Positions 12,501-24,801 of a stretch of 64,000 bases of DNA are shown here, piece by piece. The position numbers and the translations under genes are program-made. This DNA is from Cavia porcellus (Eukaryota > Chordata > Mammalia > Rodentia > Caviidae), in assembly GCF_034190915.1 (NCBI RefSeq), contig NW_026947484.1:71379482-71443481 (forward strand), read 5' to 3'. Under the pieces are notes generated by a model. It was not told the origin of the DNA and did not search any database. It was given only the letters and a program-made list of their open reading frames with translations. How positions within the stretch are numbered: position 1 is the first letter of the stretch; each line of letters begins with the position of its first letter.

Positions 12501-15040
12501 TTTTTAAAAAATCAGCTTAAATGTCACAGTGTTACTCTTTTTACTAGTTTAAAACCAGTGTTACTGGTTTTAGAAAATCTTAGTTAATGTACCAAGTTAT
12601 TTTCTGGTTAATTAAAAGATTATATCCCTGGACATGCTTGTTCTAGAATAAAAATTTTAGTCTTGAAACTTAAAAGGGAAGAAGAAAAAATAAGCAATAA
12701 TATGCCTACCAGTTATCCATGTTGTAAAAGCTTTTTTATATGATGGAATCAATTAAAATGACATCATATAAATGTCAATATAAGTTATGTAAGATATATC
12801 TTTATGAAACATCAGGATAACTTGATAGGCTTGGAAAATATTTAACAATATTATGAAATATTTATTAATTTCCTATTGTAGGCCCAGAAAAATATAAATA
12901 CCACAATTTATAATAAAGACAGTAGTAATTATTAACTACAGAGCAGATATAAGAACAAGGCTGCAAAGCTATGGAACCTAAAATTGAGTCAGACATAGGA
13001 TCAAATTTTGGTTCTGCTCTGCTGGATTTCATGTTCATGAGACTTAGGCATGCGTAAAACAAGGTTCATAAAAACTCTAGTAGAGGCATGAAATTGTAAA
13101 GAACAGAACGTATCTTAGAGCATTAAGGTTTAGTAGACCAGTGGTCTCTTAGCTGATAGCCATCATCAAGTTGATTTCTCCAGTGGAGATTGAGTTAAAT
13201 TATAGTAGTTGAGTCTTTAAAAATACGGAGGATTTTGAAAGCACAGAGTGCTTTACTAGGACACTCTTGGCAAGGGGAATCATAGATCAATGAAAAGCTG
13301 AGTCAGGGCAAAAAAAAAAAAAAAACGTGAGCACAACTTATGAGCTGGTTGGGGAGGGAGGCAAAGAGTATTGGACTTTGAAAACCAAGCAGAGGAGTCC
13401 AGCCTTGGACTGTAGGTGAAAGGAACAGTTGCAAACATTGAAAGGGAGGATGATAAGATAAAACCAGATGACTCTAGCCTGGTAGCTACAGGCAGCAGAG
13501 CTGGGGAAGGAAGAGAATGAACATGGGTAGGCTGTCAACATTATAAAATAATAAAAACCTGTAACTGTATCAGGCATTGAAAACTGAAAGGAAGTGTTAA
13601 AATACACCAGAATTGCTGAACATTATTTTAACACTAGTTGGACTTCTAAAACTATAACAACAACATACCTATATGATGAATAGCACAATGTCTGTCACAT
13701 GAAAATGTGTACCAAGGGTTACTTTATTTAATCTTCACCACAATCCTGTGAATTTAAAGACCAGAAAACAGCTAATTGCATAGCATTTACATTATAGTGG
13801 GTATTAAAAGTAATCCAGAGGTGATTTAAATTACATATGAAATTGTGTGTAGTTTATATGAAAATACTATATCAATTTATTTAAGTCTTTAGTATCTGCA
13901 TATTTAGGTAATCTGTTAACATGGTCCTGGAAACAAGTGACAGTTACCTGGGAAAACTGACTGGTAACTGTCATTTATGACGTACAGGGCAGTGGAGTGA
14001 TGGTTTGGTTGTATGTACGTCCTATTTGATTGCATATTTCAAAAGGACAGTTTGGTCAGTTCACCATCCCAGTGTTATCCTACTGCTAAGAAAAATGCTA
14101 AATGGTGGATTGGGTATGAAATCTTCAGGTGGATGTATAGATTGCTACAGGTGACCGGATATTACAAAGTGGTAATAAGAAAGAATTAGAATTTAAATCT
14201 ACATTTTTTTTAAAATTCTACATTTTTTTATAAAATTTAAATTTATAAATTAACTGCCATTACTCTTTTTTAGCTCCTGAAAAATTAAATATTAGGTATG
14301 ACAAAAGGAGAGATATGGTCCAAAACACACAATCACAAGAACATCTTTATTGATAATAAGCATTTTCTAAGTGTGTGTTTTTTATATGGCAGAGTAGTTG
14401 TCTTGAAGCAAGTTCTCCCTTACCCCCTTGGAGGCTAGGACATCTCTGATAGCCCATACTTGGCTGAGGCAATGGCAGAATGCTCAGCAGGATTGAAACA
14501 AAAGCTGTGTCACATCCATCAGTTTAAACACAGAGATGCAAATATTTTATAAGCCATAGTATCCACAGGCCATACTTACTGACAACCTCAGGTTCTTGTA
14601 GTTTGCTTCTCTCTCTTTTACTCCTGAGTACTCTCTGAATTTAAGATGAGGAGGGCTAGAATTCATAGCATAAAACAAAGTCCAAACATGCAGTCAATAT
14701 CATTAGCATGCATAGTGCTCAAGATACGCACTATGTATTCATTTCTTGGGAGAGCAATTGTGTGCCCATACGTTTTGTTTGTACATATATATCAGTCTTC
14801 CAGCTTTGATGGTAAGACACCTCAGGGTCATGTATTGCACTGAAAAGTCTTTGCTTGTAGTCAATATGCATTATATCACTAACTCAGACCAGATTATACT
14901 TTTAAGAAATCTCTCTTGCTTCAGATCATCTTAGTTTGATGATTAATACAGATGATCCATAACTTGCAATGATGTTCAACTTCAAATTCTTACTTTATTA
15001 AAATGCAAAGCAATACACATTTAATAAAAATCATATTTTA

Positions 15041-15155
15041 GGAGTTGGGGATTTAGCTCAGCGGCATAAGCGCCTACCTTGCAAGCAGGCAGTCATGAGT
15101 TTGATCCCTGGTACTGATAAAAACAAAAACGAAAAAGACAAAAAAAAAAGAAAAA
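15041..15155 (+). repeat. ID-like tRNA-derived SINE with target-site duplication
   Basis: The head carries a pol III A box (TTTAGCTCAGCGGCATAAG) and a B box (GAGTTTGATCCCTGG), as in tRNA-derived ID elements, followed by a long A-rich tail. The 9-bp direct repeat CATATTTTA flanks it at 15032-15040 and 15156-15164, the mark of LINE-1-driven retroposition. It is a SINE and not a tRNA gene, since it has no paired acceptor stem and no CCA-proximal end. Confidence 0.88.
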
Positions 15156-16559
15156 CATATTTTAAAGTTTAAATTTGTTTTTTATCCACCAGGTTAGCAA
15201 TAGGTGGTCTGAATTTCTCTTTCAATGCTAAGCAACAACGGAAAACCACAATTCCCAGTCAGCTACACAAGCCACTGCAGTGTACTGCATTTAATACACT
15301 GAATGAGATATTCACCACTTTGTCAGGCTAAACAGACTCTAGACACTCTGGGCATATTTAAATCAAGCTAGGCTGTAGGTCAGGTGTGTTAAACGCAGTT
15401 TCAACTTATAGTATTTCTGACTATGGTTTATGAAGATCTTATCACAAATTAAAGAACATTTCTACTTAAAAAATATTTTAAATTTACATCCACTTTAATG
15501 ATTCTGAAACGTGTAGGTTTGTGACTTAATTGAATACAGTCTAAGGAGGAGGTCCGTGGCTTTCCAAGAGGGAGATATCATCGTTAAATGGAATTTACTA
15601 TTTGAGAAAATTTTTTAAAAAATAGTTGATTTTTTTCCTCCCCACTCTAATTCTCAAAGAGAGTTACATCTTCTGCAAAAAGTCACAATCTTCTGGCCTG
15701 TAATATCAAGATTTCTGAAGTCCCAAACAGGGGTCAGTGCTATGTAGCAAAAGTGGGGCAAGGGTAGTGGAATTTTAGGTATTCGCAATGGATTTTGGCG
15801 GGGAAAACAACCACATGAATTAGAAATACAACAATGGTGATACCAATGGCAGGTATATTTTGCAGTAGATGAGTGGCTGTCTGCATAAGGAGCCATAGGG
15901 GAAGAGAGTACCTAGGGTGGATGAGCACACAACCAGACAAGTAGTCCTGGTTTAGAAAACACAAGACAGAAGAAAAGAGTATCACAGAAGGCAGCCTAAG
16001 TGAAGACAAGGAGACTACATAAAGGACTTTGTTGGTGTGGATTTATTCTATTATTTGGCTTCTGTTTGAATCAGTGCAGGTCTTTTTAATTCATCGCCTA
16101 ATTTCTTTCTTTCTTAGTAGTACTGGTTTGCAGTGCTTAGTGATTACATTATTGTGGGAATCAGTGTAAATGGAGCATTAACAATAAAGAGCAGCTGATT
16201 CCTTTACTTAGGAATTGAAAAAGATCTCTTTGTACACTGCCAGGCAAAGAGGGCATAACTCATGCGGAGGCTTCTAAGAACTGTTCCACTTCCTCTCTGC
16301 CTTTTGCCATGTGTGTAGAAAGCATGGATGTGTGTTTATATTGTTCACTCTTAATAGCTAAGTTTTAAAAGTGCTTATTTGGTTTTCAGTAGAATATGCA
16401 TGAGTATGCACAGACCGAGTACCCAGAGACCAGAAAAGTGTTCACTTTTTGAGTTCTTGAGTTTGCTTGGTACTTCTGTAGCTCAGTCACCAAAGGAGTA
16501 GAAATTGTTGTAAATAGCAAGGGACCCATGTCAGATGGACCCCATTGAAACTCAGGTCA

Positions 16560-16730
16560 GCCACATGTAATTCTTGATCTTGAGCAAATCTTTCTCTCCT
16601 CTTCTTTTTTTCTTCATCTATGAAGTATAGAATATATTGGTCCTATGAGATAATTGAGAATCAAAAGAGGTAATTAATGTATGTAAAGTTATTAGAACAT
16701 TACTCAAATGCAATAAACACTCAAAAGATA
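16560..16730 (+). repeat. MIR-like relic
   Basis: The order of motifs resembles the MIR SINE core and 3' part: CTTGAGCAAATCTTTCTCTC, TTCATCTATGAAGTA, ATGAGATAATTGAGA and a region like GTAAAGTTATTAGAACA. Identification rests on recall of the consensus only. Confidence 0.45.
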
Positions 16731-16960
16731 ACACATTCTAGGAAATCAAGCAGGTGTCAGGAGTGAGGGGCTCATTGTGCTAAGGATGGCTCAGCAGGGG
16801 TCAGTGCAGCTACCATAGCTGGATGTATACAATGTGATAGGCTTGGAGGTCATGGAGACGCTGCAACTGTTCACAAGTAGCTACAGCTGTTTCCGAGGGT
16901 TATTGCCATTGGATTTGCAGTATGTTGAGCGCACTGAACTGAATTCTCTTTGACTTACAG

Positions 16961-17101
16961 GCAGATGTTGACAAAGCAGTGCAGGCCGCAAGACAAGCCT
17001 TTCAGATTGGCTCTCCATGGCGCACTATGGATGCTTCGGAGAGGGGCCACCTCCTATACAAGCTGGCTGACTTAATTGAAAGGGATCGTCTGCTGCTGGC
17101 A
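16961..17101 (+). CDS. ALDH1A1: ALDH1A1 exon 3 (residues 58-104)
   Basis: This 141-bp phase-0 exon follows a TTACAG acceptor and ends GCA before donor GTGAGT. It encodes 47 residues, [14 protein letters not shown] through RDRLLLA, helices of the NAD-binding domain, including the family motif [13 protein letters not shown]. The first residue is Ala where human has Glu. The frame remains open past the donor for 60 bp, so an ORF caller extends it into the intron; the GTGAGT and the match to other ALDH1A proteins set the end. Confidence 0.97.
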
Positions 17102-19392
17102 GTGAGTATGACCACGCTGGATGCAAGGGGGAGCTCACAAAGCATTTTCTGTTTGAATTGACAACATGATTGCTTTTAGCGCTATGTGCACTCTATTTCA
17201 AAAGAAAAAAAAAAAAAAAGGATAAGGCTTAATTTCCTTTATCCTGTTGGATCACCAACCCTCGAGGTTATTTTCCACTAATTATCCGTTTTTACTTCTG
17301 GACTATGTTAACTTCTGCTCTCATAACTGGTTCTACAGGATAAGCCATGGCCTAAGCCAAAGACATATCTTTCCTTTACTCTAGAACTGTAATAAGTCTT
17401 TAACAAGGTTATGTGCAGTGTGACTCTTCTAGAATACTGTAGTTGGTTTCTCAAAATTAGTTGGCCCTGAAATCTTACTAGAAAATCCTATTTAACTGGT
17501 TGACAGTGTCCAGTATAATTTTTATAATAAATCTTATTTCTCCTTAGTTCAGCTCACCAAAATATTTAATGTGTCTATTCACAATTAAATGATGTAGTTT
17601 TTCTTTTTAACAAGTGAAAAAGACAAAAAGAAAGGAAGGAAGAAAGAAAATTCAATTCTTGATATGCAAATAAATAATGGGGTTTTTGTTGGTGGGGTTT
17701 TGGTTTTGTTTTCTTGAGGCAGGGTCTCACTACACAGACCACACATACCTTAAAGTAACTGAAACTGATCTCAAACTCACTGCCTTGCCTCAAACTTCTA
17801 AATGCTTGGATTACATGTGTAACCCTCTACAACTGGTAAAGGTTATTTTTTTATTCATGCTTTATAAAAATGATCTTAGCAGTTAGGTAATTCAGCACAT
17901 AACATGGGTGGAGAAATGCATTTCTTTGTTTTCTCAGGCAAGATATTAAAGACAACTTAACATAAATTGATAGATTTCAGAATAAACTTGTATTATCTTT
18001 AGAATCTCACAGTGACATAACAAAGACCTCACTTTACCAACAAATAAACATTGGTGACTCTAACTAATCAAAGGACCACTTATTGTTTGAAGGTACAGCA
18101 TAATTCAAAATATAGAACCATAAATTCTATGTGATAGAACTGTATTGAATTAAATGTTCTTAGGGAGAAAACAGATTTTGCTAAAACTGGGCTCTGACAT
18201 TTAATTTGTAGATTGTTGAGTGTTGACTGCCTTTACCAGCATAAGATCTTATAGGAAATACAGCAGGAATTAAAAAAGTCAAGTTTGCTTAAATTTTGCA
18301 AGGATGAACATTATAATATGAATAGAACAGATTTAGCAATGTATCACCTATATATGCCTACTGAGTTGAATTTTAGACACCTCTTCCCCAATTTTTTGAA
18401 TTTCATTTTAAGCCAAGAAGGAACAGAAGAGAGATGTGCTATGGCAATTATGCCAGAAAATGTTGAATTTTATATTATGATCATTCAAATGACAGTTATC
18501 ATAAGAATATCCAAAGGAGTTTCTTCACTGAAAATTCTGCTAAGGACAATTCATGAAGAAATGATCCTGATGTTATGCTTGTGTGAATGCATGTTGGATC
18601 CAGATGGAATCCCCAAAATAAAAACTGAGAAATATGAGTAATAGGCACTGATGTTAAACTCTCACTGTGGTTGGATTACAAGTGAAATCTTGTTGCATTT
18701 CTCTTCTTATCAAGGGGACTACATACTGTTCTAACCTGCAAGCTGATAAAATTGTGACCACCTCCTCAAACACTGGCTAGCTAGGGGGCGCCAGGAATGA
18801 GAGAAGCTAAACCTTGAAGAGTAAAGAAAATATATTTACATGAAACAGAGTACTGCTCTACCATACGATAACCCTGAGTTATTTGCAGAACACTGTGTTG
18901 CACCTTGAGACCGTAATTTTAAATCAAACACACAATTTAAGTATCATGTGGGTTCTCCTATGTGAAAATCCCAAATAATAAGTAAAGAGCAAAAGAAAAA
19001 CTAGATCATAAGAAGCAGGGAGGCAGACCTTTCTCAGATGAGATGGGGCTCACGAGGTAGCATGGGCATGAAAAAAGTGAATTATGTACACGCACCAACA
19101 CCATGAAACGAATGGAAATATTATGTACTGAAAATTTGTACCAAAAAAGAGAAGAAAGAAAGAAAGGAAGGCCCGTCAGGTTTAGCAACTGGAATCTCCT
19201 ACCCCCTTTTGATTGTGAGTTATTTTAACTGTTTTAGAGTCTCTCTTTTTCAAAAAAAGGCAATTAAACAAGAGCAGATTTCTTCCATGTACAAATTTCT
19301 GTAGCACTTAATTATTCAAAATTGTGGCTATGTATAGTTTTAATCTAAAAATTTCATGGAGTTTTAAACTTTGAAATTAATCTGTTTTTCAG
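17102..19392 (+). other. Intron 3
   Basis: This phase-0 intron of about 2.3 kb has donor GTGAGT and acceptor TTTTTCAG. It holds an A-run near 17201, a reverse-oriented B1-like SINE (17690-17833) and an unrecognised 118-codon open frame (18285-18641) that I do not accept as a gene. Confidence 0.9.
17690..17833 (-). repeat. B1-like SINE, antisense
   Basis: Read in reverse, the segment gives the B1 order: a GTAATCC-like block, a GAGGCAAGGCAGTGAGTTTGAG-like core, and GTGAGACCCTGCCTCAAGAAA at its tail. It is clearly diverged, and the A/B box head is poor. Confidence 0.6.
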
Positions 19393-19522
19393 ACGATGGA
19401 GTCCATGAATGCCGGGAAATTATTTTCTAATGCATATCTGATGGATTTAGGAGGCTGCATAAAAACACTGCGCTACTGTGCAGGCTGGGCCGACAAGGTC
19501 CAGGGCCGCACCATCCCCATAG
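19393..19522 (+). CDS. ALDH1A1: ALDH1A1 exon 4 (residues 105-148, split codon)
   Basis: This 130-bp exon enters in phase 0 after TTTTTCAG and leaves in phase 1 (G of the Asp148 codon) at donor GTGAGG. It encodes TMESMN through GRTIPI, part of the NAD-binding domain that also lines the entrance of the substrate tunnel. It carries Met at 121 and Gly at 124, where human ALDH1A1 has Asn121 and Ala124; Gly125 and Thr129 are kept. The motif TLRYCAGWADK is characteristic of ALDH1/ALDH2 proteins. Confidence 0.97.
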
Positions 19523-21103
19523 GTGAGGAGCTCTGGGCACCTCAGGGCAGGGCGGGGCTGAGTGGATTGCTGGAGAGCTGAATGATTTTGAACCCATCTT
19601 GAACATAGCAGCCAATCAAGGCAAAACTGTTTTCACCTGACATTAAGCCAACAAAGCTCTAATTTAGGCAATTCTGTAGTGATCCAACAGAGTCCTTTAA
19701 AGCTGATGCAACATAATCATGCAGAAGATAATACCACAGATATGTTAGAAACAGTTGAAGGAGGAACAATATTACGGTTATAACTACTGATTTGGGGTGA
19801 CTCTCTAAGGGCCCAAACTTTTCATACCTGGCCTCAGACATGAATTATTTGGTTTTCATTCCCATAGTGACACTTATACCCTTCCACTGTGTAATCACCA
19901 AAGCCTTCTGGCTGCTCCATTGTGGGCCAGCTATGGGCATCTGTGCCTGTTCAAACTCAGTACAGTTAGACCAGAATAATTAAACAAACCAGTCCATTTT
20001 GATTGGCTTCAGATGGCTTTAAAATAAAACTGCTTATAGCCTGAGTTGAGAACTTATACACAGAATTATGCATGCATATATTTATTTAGTAGGATATACA
20101 CATAAAAACAGAAACATAAAAAACACTTCATATGAAAAAGCATCAGTTTGAGAAATAGCATAGATAGACTATAACTCAGGTAAACACATTGCCTTGAACA
20201 ATAAAGATACCCCACCATGATGGCCCTCCTGTGTATTTCTAATCCACTTGGGCATCCAGTATGTTACAAGTGGTATTCGCAAACTAAAAATGGAAAATTA
20301 AACCATAGTGACAATGAGAAAGGTGTCTATCTTAGTGATTATATTACTTTACCCTCAGATCACATGGGAAAAGCCATTTAAAGTACATATACTTCTTCAG
20401 GAAAACAGGCCTTGCTATGGAGAATGGAACAGAACTGACCACCAAGAGCAGTGGTGCTCTCAGAAAGGCCACATCCAACAATGAAACACATTGGTTAGTT
20501 AACTACAGACAGAAAAATATACTTTGTTTTGTGCATCCCAATCCCCCACATTCCACCTCTGCCGTGGATCAAGAGACTACATTTTGTTTAGCAGGCAAAA
20601 TTAAAACATTTCAGAGAAAAATCAATAGAAAGGTTTACTAGTTTTAGGAAATCCTGTTCAAATTTCACTAATTTTGCATCATATTACTTTTTTAAAGGGA
20701 TCATATTACTGATAGAACTTTGAGCTGCTGAAAATGCATTTGAATATCATTCTTTTTTAGCTGGGTGTACTATCTTGCTTCTCTTTCTTTTTCTATAAAA
20801 CTTTGAGAATAATAATATAGGAAATATCCCTCTAGATGATGAAAAGCCGAATTATCATTCAGATATTATCTAATCTTGCATCTTTACTTTTTTCTAACTC
20901 CATTTTATGATTTCTATTATTCTAAATTGCAATTTGAGAGCTTACATTTTTGTTTTGTAAATCATTGGAGATACTCTTTCCTCTTCATTGTTAATTATTA
21001 TATATTTATCTCCACTTCCACTCACATCGGCTTCAAGCTTCCACCCCATAAATGATGAATATACCAGCGCCCCACAGGACTGAGTGTGTGCTTTCTTTTC
21101 CAG
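19523..21103 (+). other. Intron 4
   Basis: This phase-1 intron of about 1.6 kb has donor GTGAGG and acceptor TTTTCCAG. The sequence is AT-rich with no repeat clear enough to name and no coding signal; the 74-codon frame at 20417-20641 shows nothing recognisable. Confidence 0.88.
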
Positions 21104-21165
21104 ATGGAGACTTCTTCACTTACACAAGACATGAACCTGTTGGAGTGTGTGGTCAAATCATACCT
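21104..21165 (+). CDS. ALDH1A1: ALDH1A1 exon 5 (residues 148-168)
   Basis: At 62 bp this is the shortest exon. It completes the Asp148 codon with AT and ends in phase 0 at CCT before donor GTAAGT. It encodes [21 protein letters not shown], which starts in the small oligomerisation arm of the ALDH fold and ends just before the conserved PWNFP loop. The ATG used by an ORF caller at 21052 lies in the intron and has no role. Confidence 0.96.
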
Positions 21166-22217
21166 GTAAGTTGTCTTCCCGTATACTTAAACACCGGATT
21201 CAATTTGATGGACCGACAGAGTTTTACAAATCGATACTTGTAAATTGGTAAAAAGTGATGTGAATTTCAACAAATAGGACTCGTTTAACCTGCTCTTTCT
21301 GTTGCTGAGTTTCTAGGATATGAATGAGGCACCTCATCTATATCCTTATATAACTTTTGAACATGTTTCAATATATTGCATCAACAAATTTAAACTTTTA
21401 ATCTAATAGTTGTTTTCAAAAACTTGTATTATGCAGTCCAATTCATAAGCATGTGTCGGAGAGGTGACCTCTGCTGCAGGACAGCCCTCCAGGGGAATGT
21501 GCCTCCTACTCCCCTCTACTCTGCCCCCTCTGCGATGTTTCATCCCGGACAAGAGTAGCAACAATTGTCCAAGTCCTTAAAAATACTTTTTAATTGAAGC
21601 GGAGTAAATGGTGCCAGAGGCATTGGAGCACTTAGGGAATATGCTGCACCTTTAGATAAAAGGCTCTCATACCCAAATTCCCCTAGAGAAAACAGCACTT
21701 TGTAGTGATATTATGAATATTTTCTTTTAAACTCAACAAGGAAAGACTGTTTCAGAATAGCTGGAATACTTGAAAGGTCAACTAAAAAGATGCAATGTGT
21801 TCTGAATTTCTTAAATGAGGAAGGGATGATGACTTTTGTTTCAATGAGTTTGAAAGGTAAAGACATCAGCATTTCTACTGAATTAGCTGGTTTGTTCGCA
21901 AACTCTATAACCTTAAATGTTAATGATAGCTAACATGAATAAACATTTACTCCACATAGTTAAATCTCGAGACAACCTTCTGAGGCAGACAGGATATTAT
22001 TAGCACTATTATTAGCATTTTATCTACTTTTCTTAGCTTGTTGTCATTTATCAGTCCCTTCTGGCCATGACTTAAGCACAACACACTGGAGGCCTGTCCA
22101 ACTACTGCAGTCATTATTTAACAACTGCAAGGGTGGGGGGAGACATAATGTCAAAGTTACATTAATAACTGTGTCTTTGAGCAAAACAAACCCACAGTAT
22201 GGAATGTTGCTTTCCAG
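21166..22217 (+). other. Intron 5
   Basis: This phase-0 intron of about 1.05 kb has donor GTAAGT and acceptor CTTTCCAG. Apart from a MIR-like relic (about 21925-22045) I see no named repeat and no coding signal. Confidence 0.88.
21925..22045 (+). repeat. MIR-like relic
   Basis: The motif order resembles MIR: AACATTTACT, CTCGAGACAACCTTCTGAGG (a CTCACAACAACCCTATGAGG-like block), then ATTATTAGCACTATTATTAGCATTTTAT. Called by eye. Confidence 0.45.
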
Positions 22218-22346
22218 TGGAACTTCCCATTGGTTATGCTGATGTGGAAGCTAGGACCCGCCCTCAGCTGTGGAAACACAGTGGTGGTCAAACCTGCAGA
22301 ACAAACTCCCCTCACTGCTCTTCATGTGGCATCCTTAATTAAAGAG
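22218..22346 (+). CDS. ALDH1A1: ALDH1A1 exon 6 (residues 169-211)
   Basis: This 129-bp phase-0 exon lies between TTTCCAG and GTAAGC. It encodes [20 protein letters not shown] through ASLIKE. Asn170 (Asn169 in mature numbering) stabilises the oxyanion with the catalytic cysteine, and Trp178 lines the substrate tunnel. Lys193 and Glu196 in [10 protein letters not shown] bind the NAD ribose and set the preference for NAD+ over NADP+. All are intact. Two conservative changes from human are Met177 for Ile and Leu180 for Ile. Confidence 0.97.
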
Positions 22347-22880
22347 GTAAGCAAGCATCCTGGGTCAAAGCGTGCACGAGACTCTAAGAGCTCCAGCTGC
22401 AATGGGTAGTCTCATTTAGAGCTACTGTCTGCTGCACTGCTCTGGAAGGCTTTGTCCAGTGGTGAGGGTGCCCTGAGCAGGGCTGTTAGGTGGGATTTCT
22501 GGCAGTCAGTGCACATCAATCTCCCCCAAAGGCACACCAGAAGCCTGAGCAGAGGCTTGAAGTCAGTCATCTGCTGATCGATTATTTTTTTGCTTTTGTC
22601 CAACTCTCAGGGGCACAAATTCATGGTGAAATTAATCGTATCCATGCTGTAACCATAAGCTGGTTTCCAGCTGCCTGTGATGATCTCTATTGGGTTATTT
22701 TCAAATAGGTCAAGAAATGGCATAATAATCATAAGCAGTAAAGAACAAAGCTGCTTAAGCACTTTTATCAGTTGTAGGGCAATGCACAAGATGAGCCCGC
22801 ACAAGCAGCCTGCACCCCACCCTCCCTGTCGTGCATCTTTCTGAGTTCCGTGGTACCCATTCTGCTTTTTGTCCTTTCAG
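22347..22880 (+). other. Intron 6
   Basis: This is the shortest intron (534 bp), phase 0, with donor GTAAGC and acceptor CTTTCAG. No repeat or coding signal was seen; the minus-strand and + strand frames crossing it are shadows or chance. Confidence 0.9.
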
Positions 22881-22994
22881 GCGGGTTTTCCTCCCGGGGT
22901 GGTGAATATTGTCCCTGGCTATGGGCCCACCGCAGGGGCCGCCATCTCCTCACACATGGACGTGGACAAGGTGGCCTTCACAGGGTCCACAGAG
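22881..22994 (+). CDS. ALDH1A1: ALDH1A1 exon 7 (residues 212-249)
   Basis: This 114-bp phase-0 exon lies between CTTTCAG and donor GTAATG. It encodes [20 protein letters not shown] to AFTGSTE. The GYGPTAG turn and the FTGSTE segment (Gly246, Ser247) form the ALDH version of the dinucleotide-binding loop and helix cap under the NAD pyrophosphate. It is nearly identical to human, the visible change being Val for Ile in HMDVDK. The donor GTAATG lacks G at +5 and is the weakest-looking donor with that of exon 10. Confidence 0.97.
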
Positions 22995-24770
22995 GTAATG
23001 TACTTACTCAGCCTGGCTGCGAGACGTGTCCTCAATGCCCATGATGCCAAGGGTGTTTATGGGACTGTTCTGAAGCCAATGCTTCCTTAAAACTCAGGTT
23101 CACTTTTAATGATCTCTGTTGTTTACTCTAGCTTTCAAATTTATTTACACAATATAAGCATTTATAGTTCAAATGAAATGAAATATCAGTTACAAACCTC
23201 AGAAGACTAAACCGTGCTGAGCACATTCATTACTTGCCTTGTTAGGAATGGATCATTTGGTCTGCGTCATTTGATTGATCAAGTTTATGACAGTAAATAT
23301 AGATTAGGCCACAGTGATTCCTGTGAGTGAATGCAGTCGTATGCTGTAGATTATGAAACTTCAGTAGCAGTGCCTATCTCTGAGCTCATTCAGGACTCTC
23401 TTTTCCTGACCTTTGAAAGCCAAAAGACTGGACACTTACATATCTAGGCAATAAATTGAAGGTATTGTGATTATTTTATAATCTTACAAAAGACTTTTTA
23501 AAAACCTATTGGCATATAAAATTGACATAGATGTTAAATATTTTTGTTCTTGATGTTTTCAAATGTTTTGTTCTTGATTTTTTGTATATAAATAAACAAA
23601 TATTTTTAAAATGTCATCTTTTACAGATAAAATAGAAATAGGCTGCTTTGGGCAAATGCCCAAGATAAAGAAAATACAACCCTAGATCCAGGATTTTCCG
23701 TAGACATCTAAGAATGTACAAGACCTGGCAACAGCTATTAAAGTGACTGAAAGCACCGCAGAGAAGGGACAGGAAGGAAGGCACAGGCTCCCCAACCCAG
23801 AGCTGTGACCTTTTCCCTAATAGACACGGGCACATTTCTAGGTCGCTTTCTTCTCCTGTCCGTCTGCATCCCCTGATCCCACTGCCCGCATCACTGCCCG
23901 TTGGACCTGGCTCATCCCTAAGCTCCTACAGTGTTCTGGGGTCACTTTACTTGCCGAAAAGTGAGCTTGACCTTAGAAGACTGGGAAACTTCTGGGTTCC
24001 CTCCTGATGCTACCCCTCCTTGGCAGTGTGGCTCAGAAATGTTAAGCATTCTTGTTAAGTTTGAAATTGGGCTTTAAAGGGACAAGAAAAAGGGAATTCT
24101 TAATCACCTGGAACGAAAATTCAGTTTTCGAAAATGGTCACATGAAACATGTTGTGAAAGGAAAATGGACTATGAGAGAAAGTTCAGACAGAGTTCTCTA
24201 ATCATAGCCTACGCTTAGTTGAGCTTTATTAATCTACTGTTAGGGGATCGGCTGAGTCTCATGAAACCTTCCCATCAGATTCGCCAGTACTTTGTGCTGT
24301 AATGCACAGTGCCAGTCCCTCCAGCAGCCACATGGAATGCAAATCCACAGTCTACCTTCTCATTCGGTAGGCACAGAAATTTCTTTTAACACATGTAGGA
24401 GGAAAAGGAATCCAAAGACTAAAAGAAGCAAAACAAAATAAATATATAAAAGAGAAAGGTGAAGGTCCTTTTAGTGAATTAAAGTGTCAATAAAAGTCAT
24501 AACATTACTAAAACAAGCCAGGTTTTGGAAGCAGGAAAACAAAAACAGCCACAGACAATAATCTTTATGGGAAGTGATCCACAAATAAGGAAAAATAAAT
24601 TTAAAACAATTCTTTTATCTGAGAAGAGACATCTGGCATTCAGGAAGAAATCAGAACAGTAGGAGTCCACTAACTGAAGGGATAGCACTGAACAGACACA
24701 ATTTCTCTTTTCTTCTGACTCCACTGTCTAAAGGTGTGTTAGGTACAGGAGGGAGGGAGCAGATGCAAGG

Positions 24771-24801
<31 letters not shown>

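Larger units (their letters stand above)
7541..16960 (+). other. Intron 2
   Basis: This is the longest complete intron, about 9.4 kb, phase 0, with donor GTGAGT and acceptor TTACAG. It holds an antisense LINE-1 remnant (9885-10960), an unassigned and somewhat GC-richer stretch (10965-11700), a B1-like SINE (12343-12490), an ID-like SINE (15041-15155), a MIR-like relic near 16560 and two small perfect hairpins (12550-12572 and 13938-13973). No coding exon was recognised. Confidence 0.9.

Noticed and set aside
15041..15120. Possible tRNA gene, from A and B box matches
   Set aside because: The sequence lacks a closed acceptor stem and standard anticodon arm and carries an A-rich tail with target-site duplications: it is a SINE.
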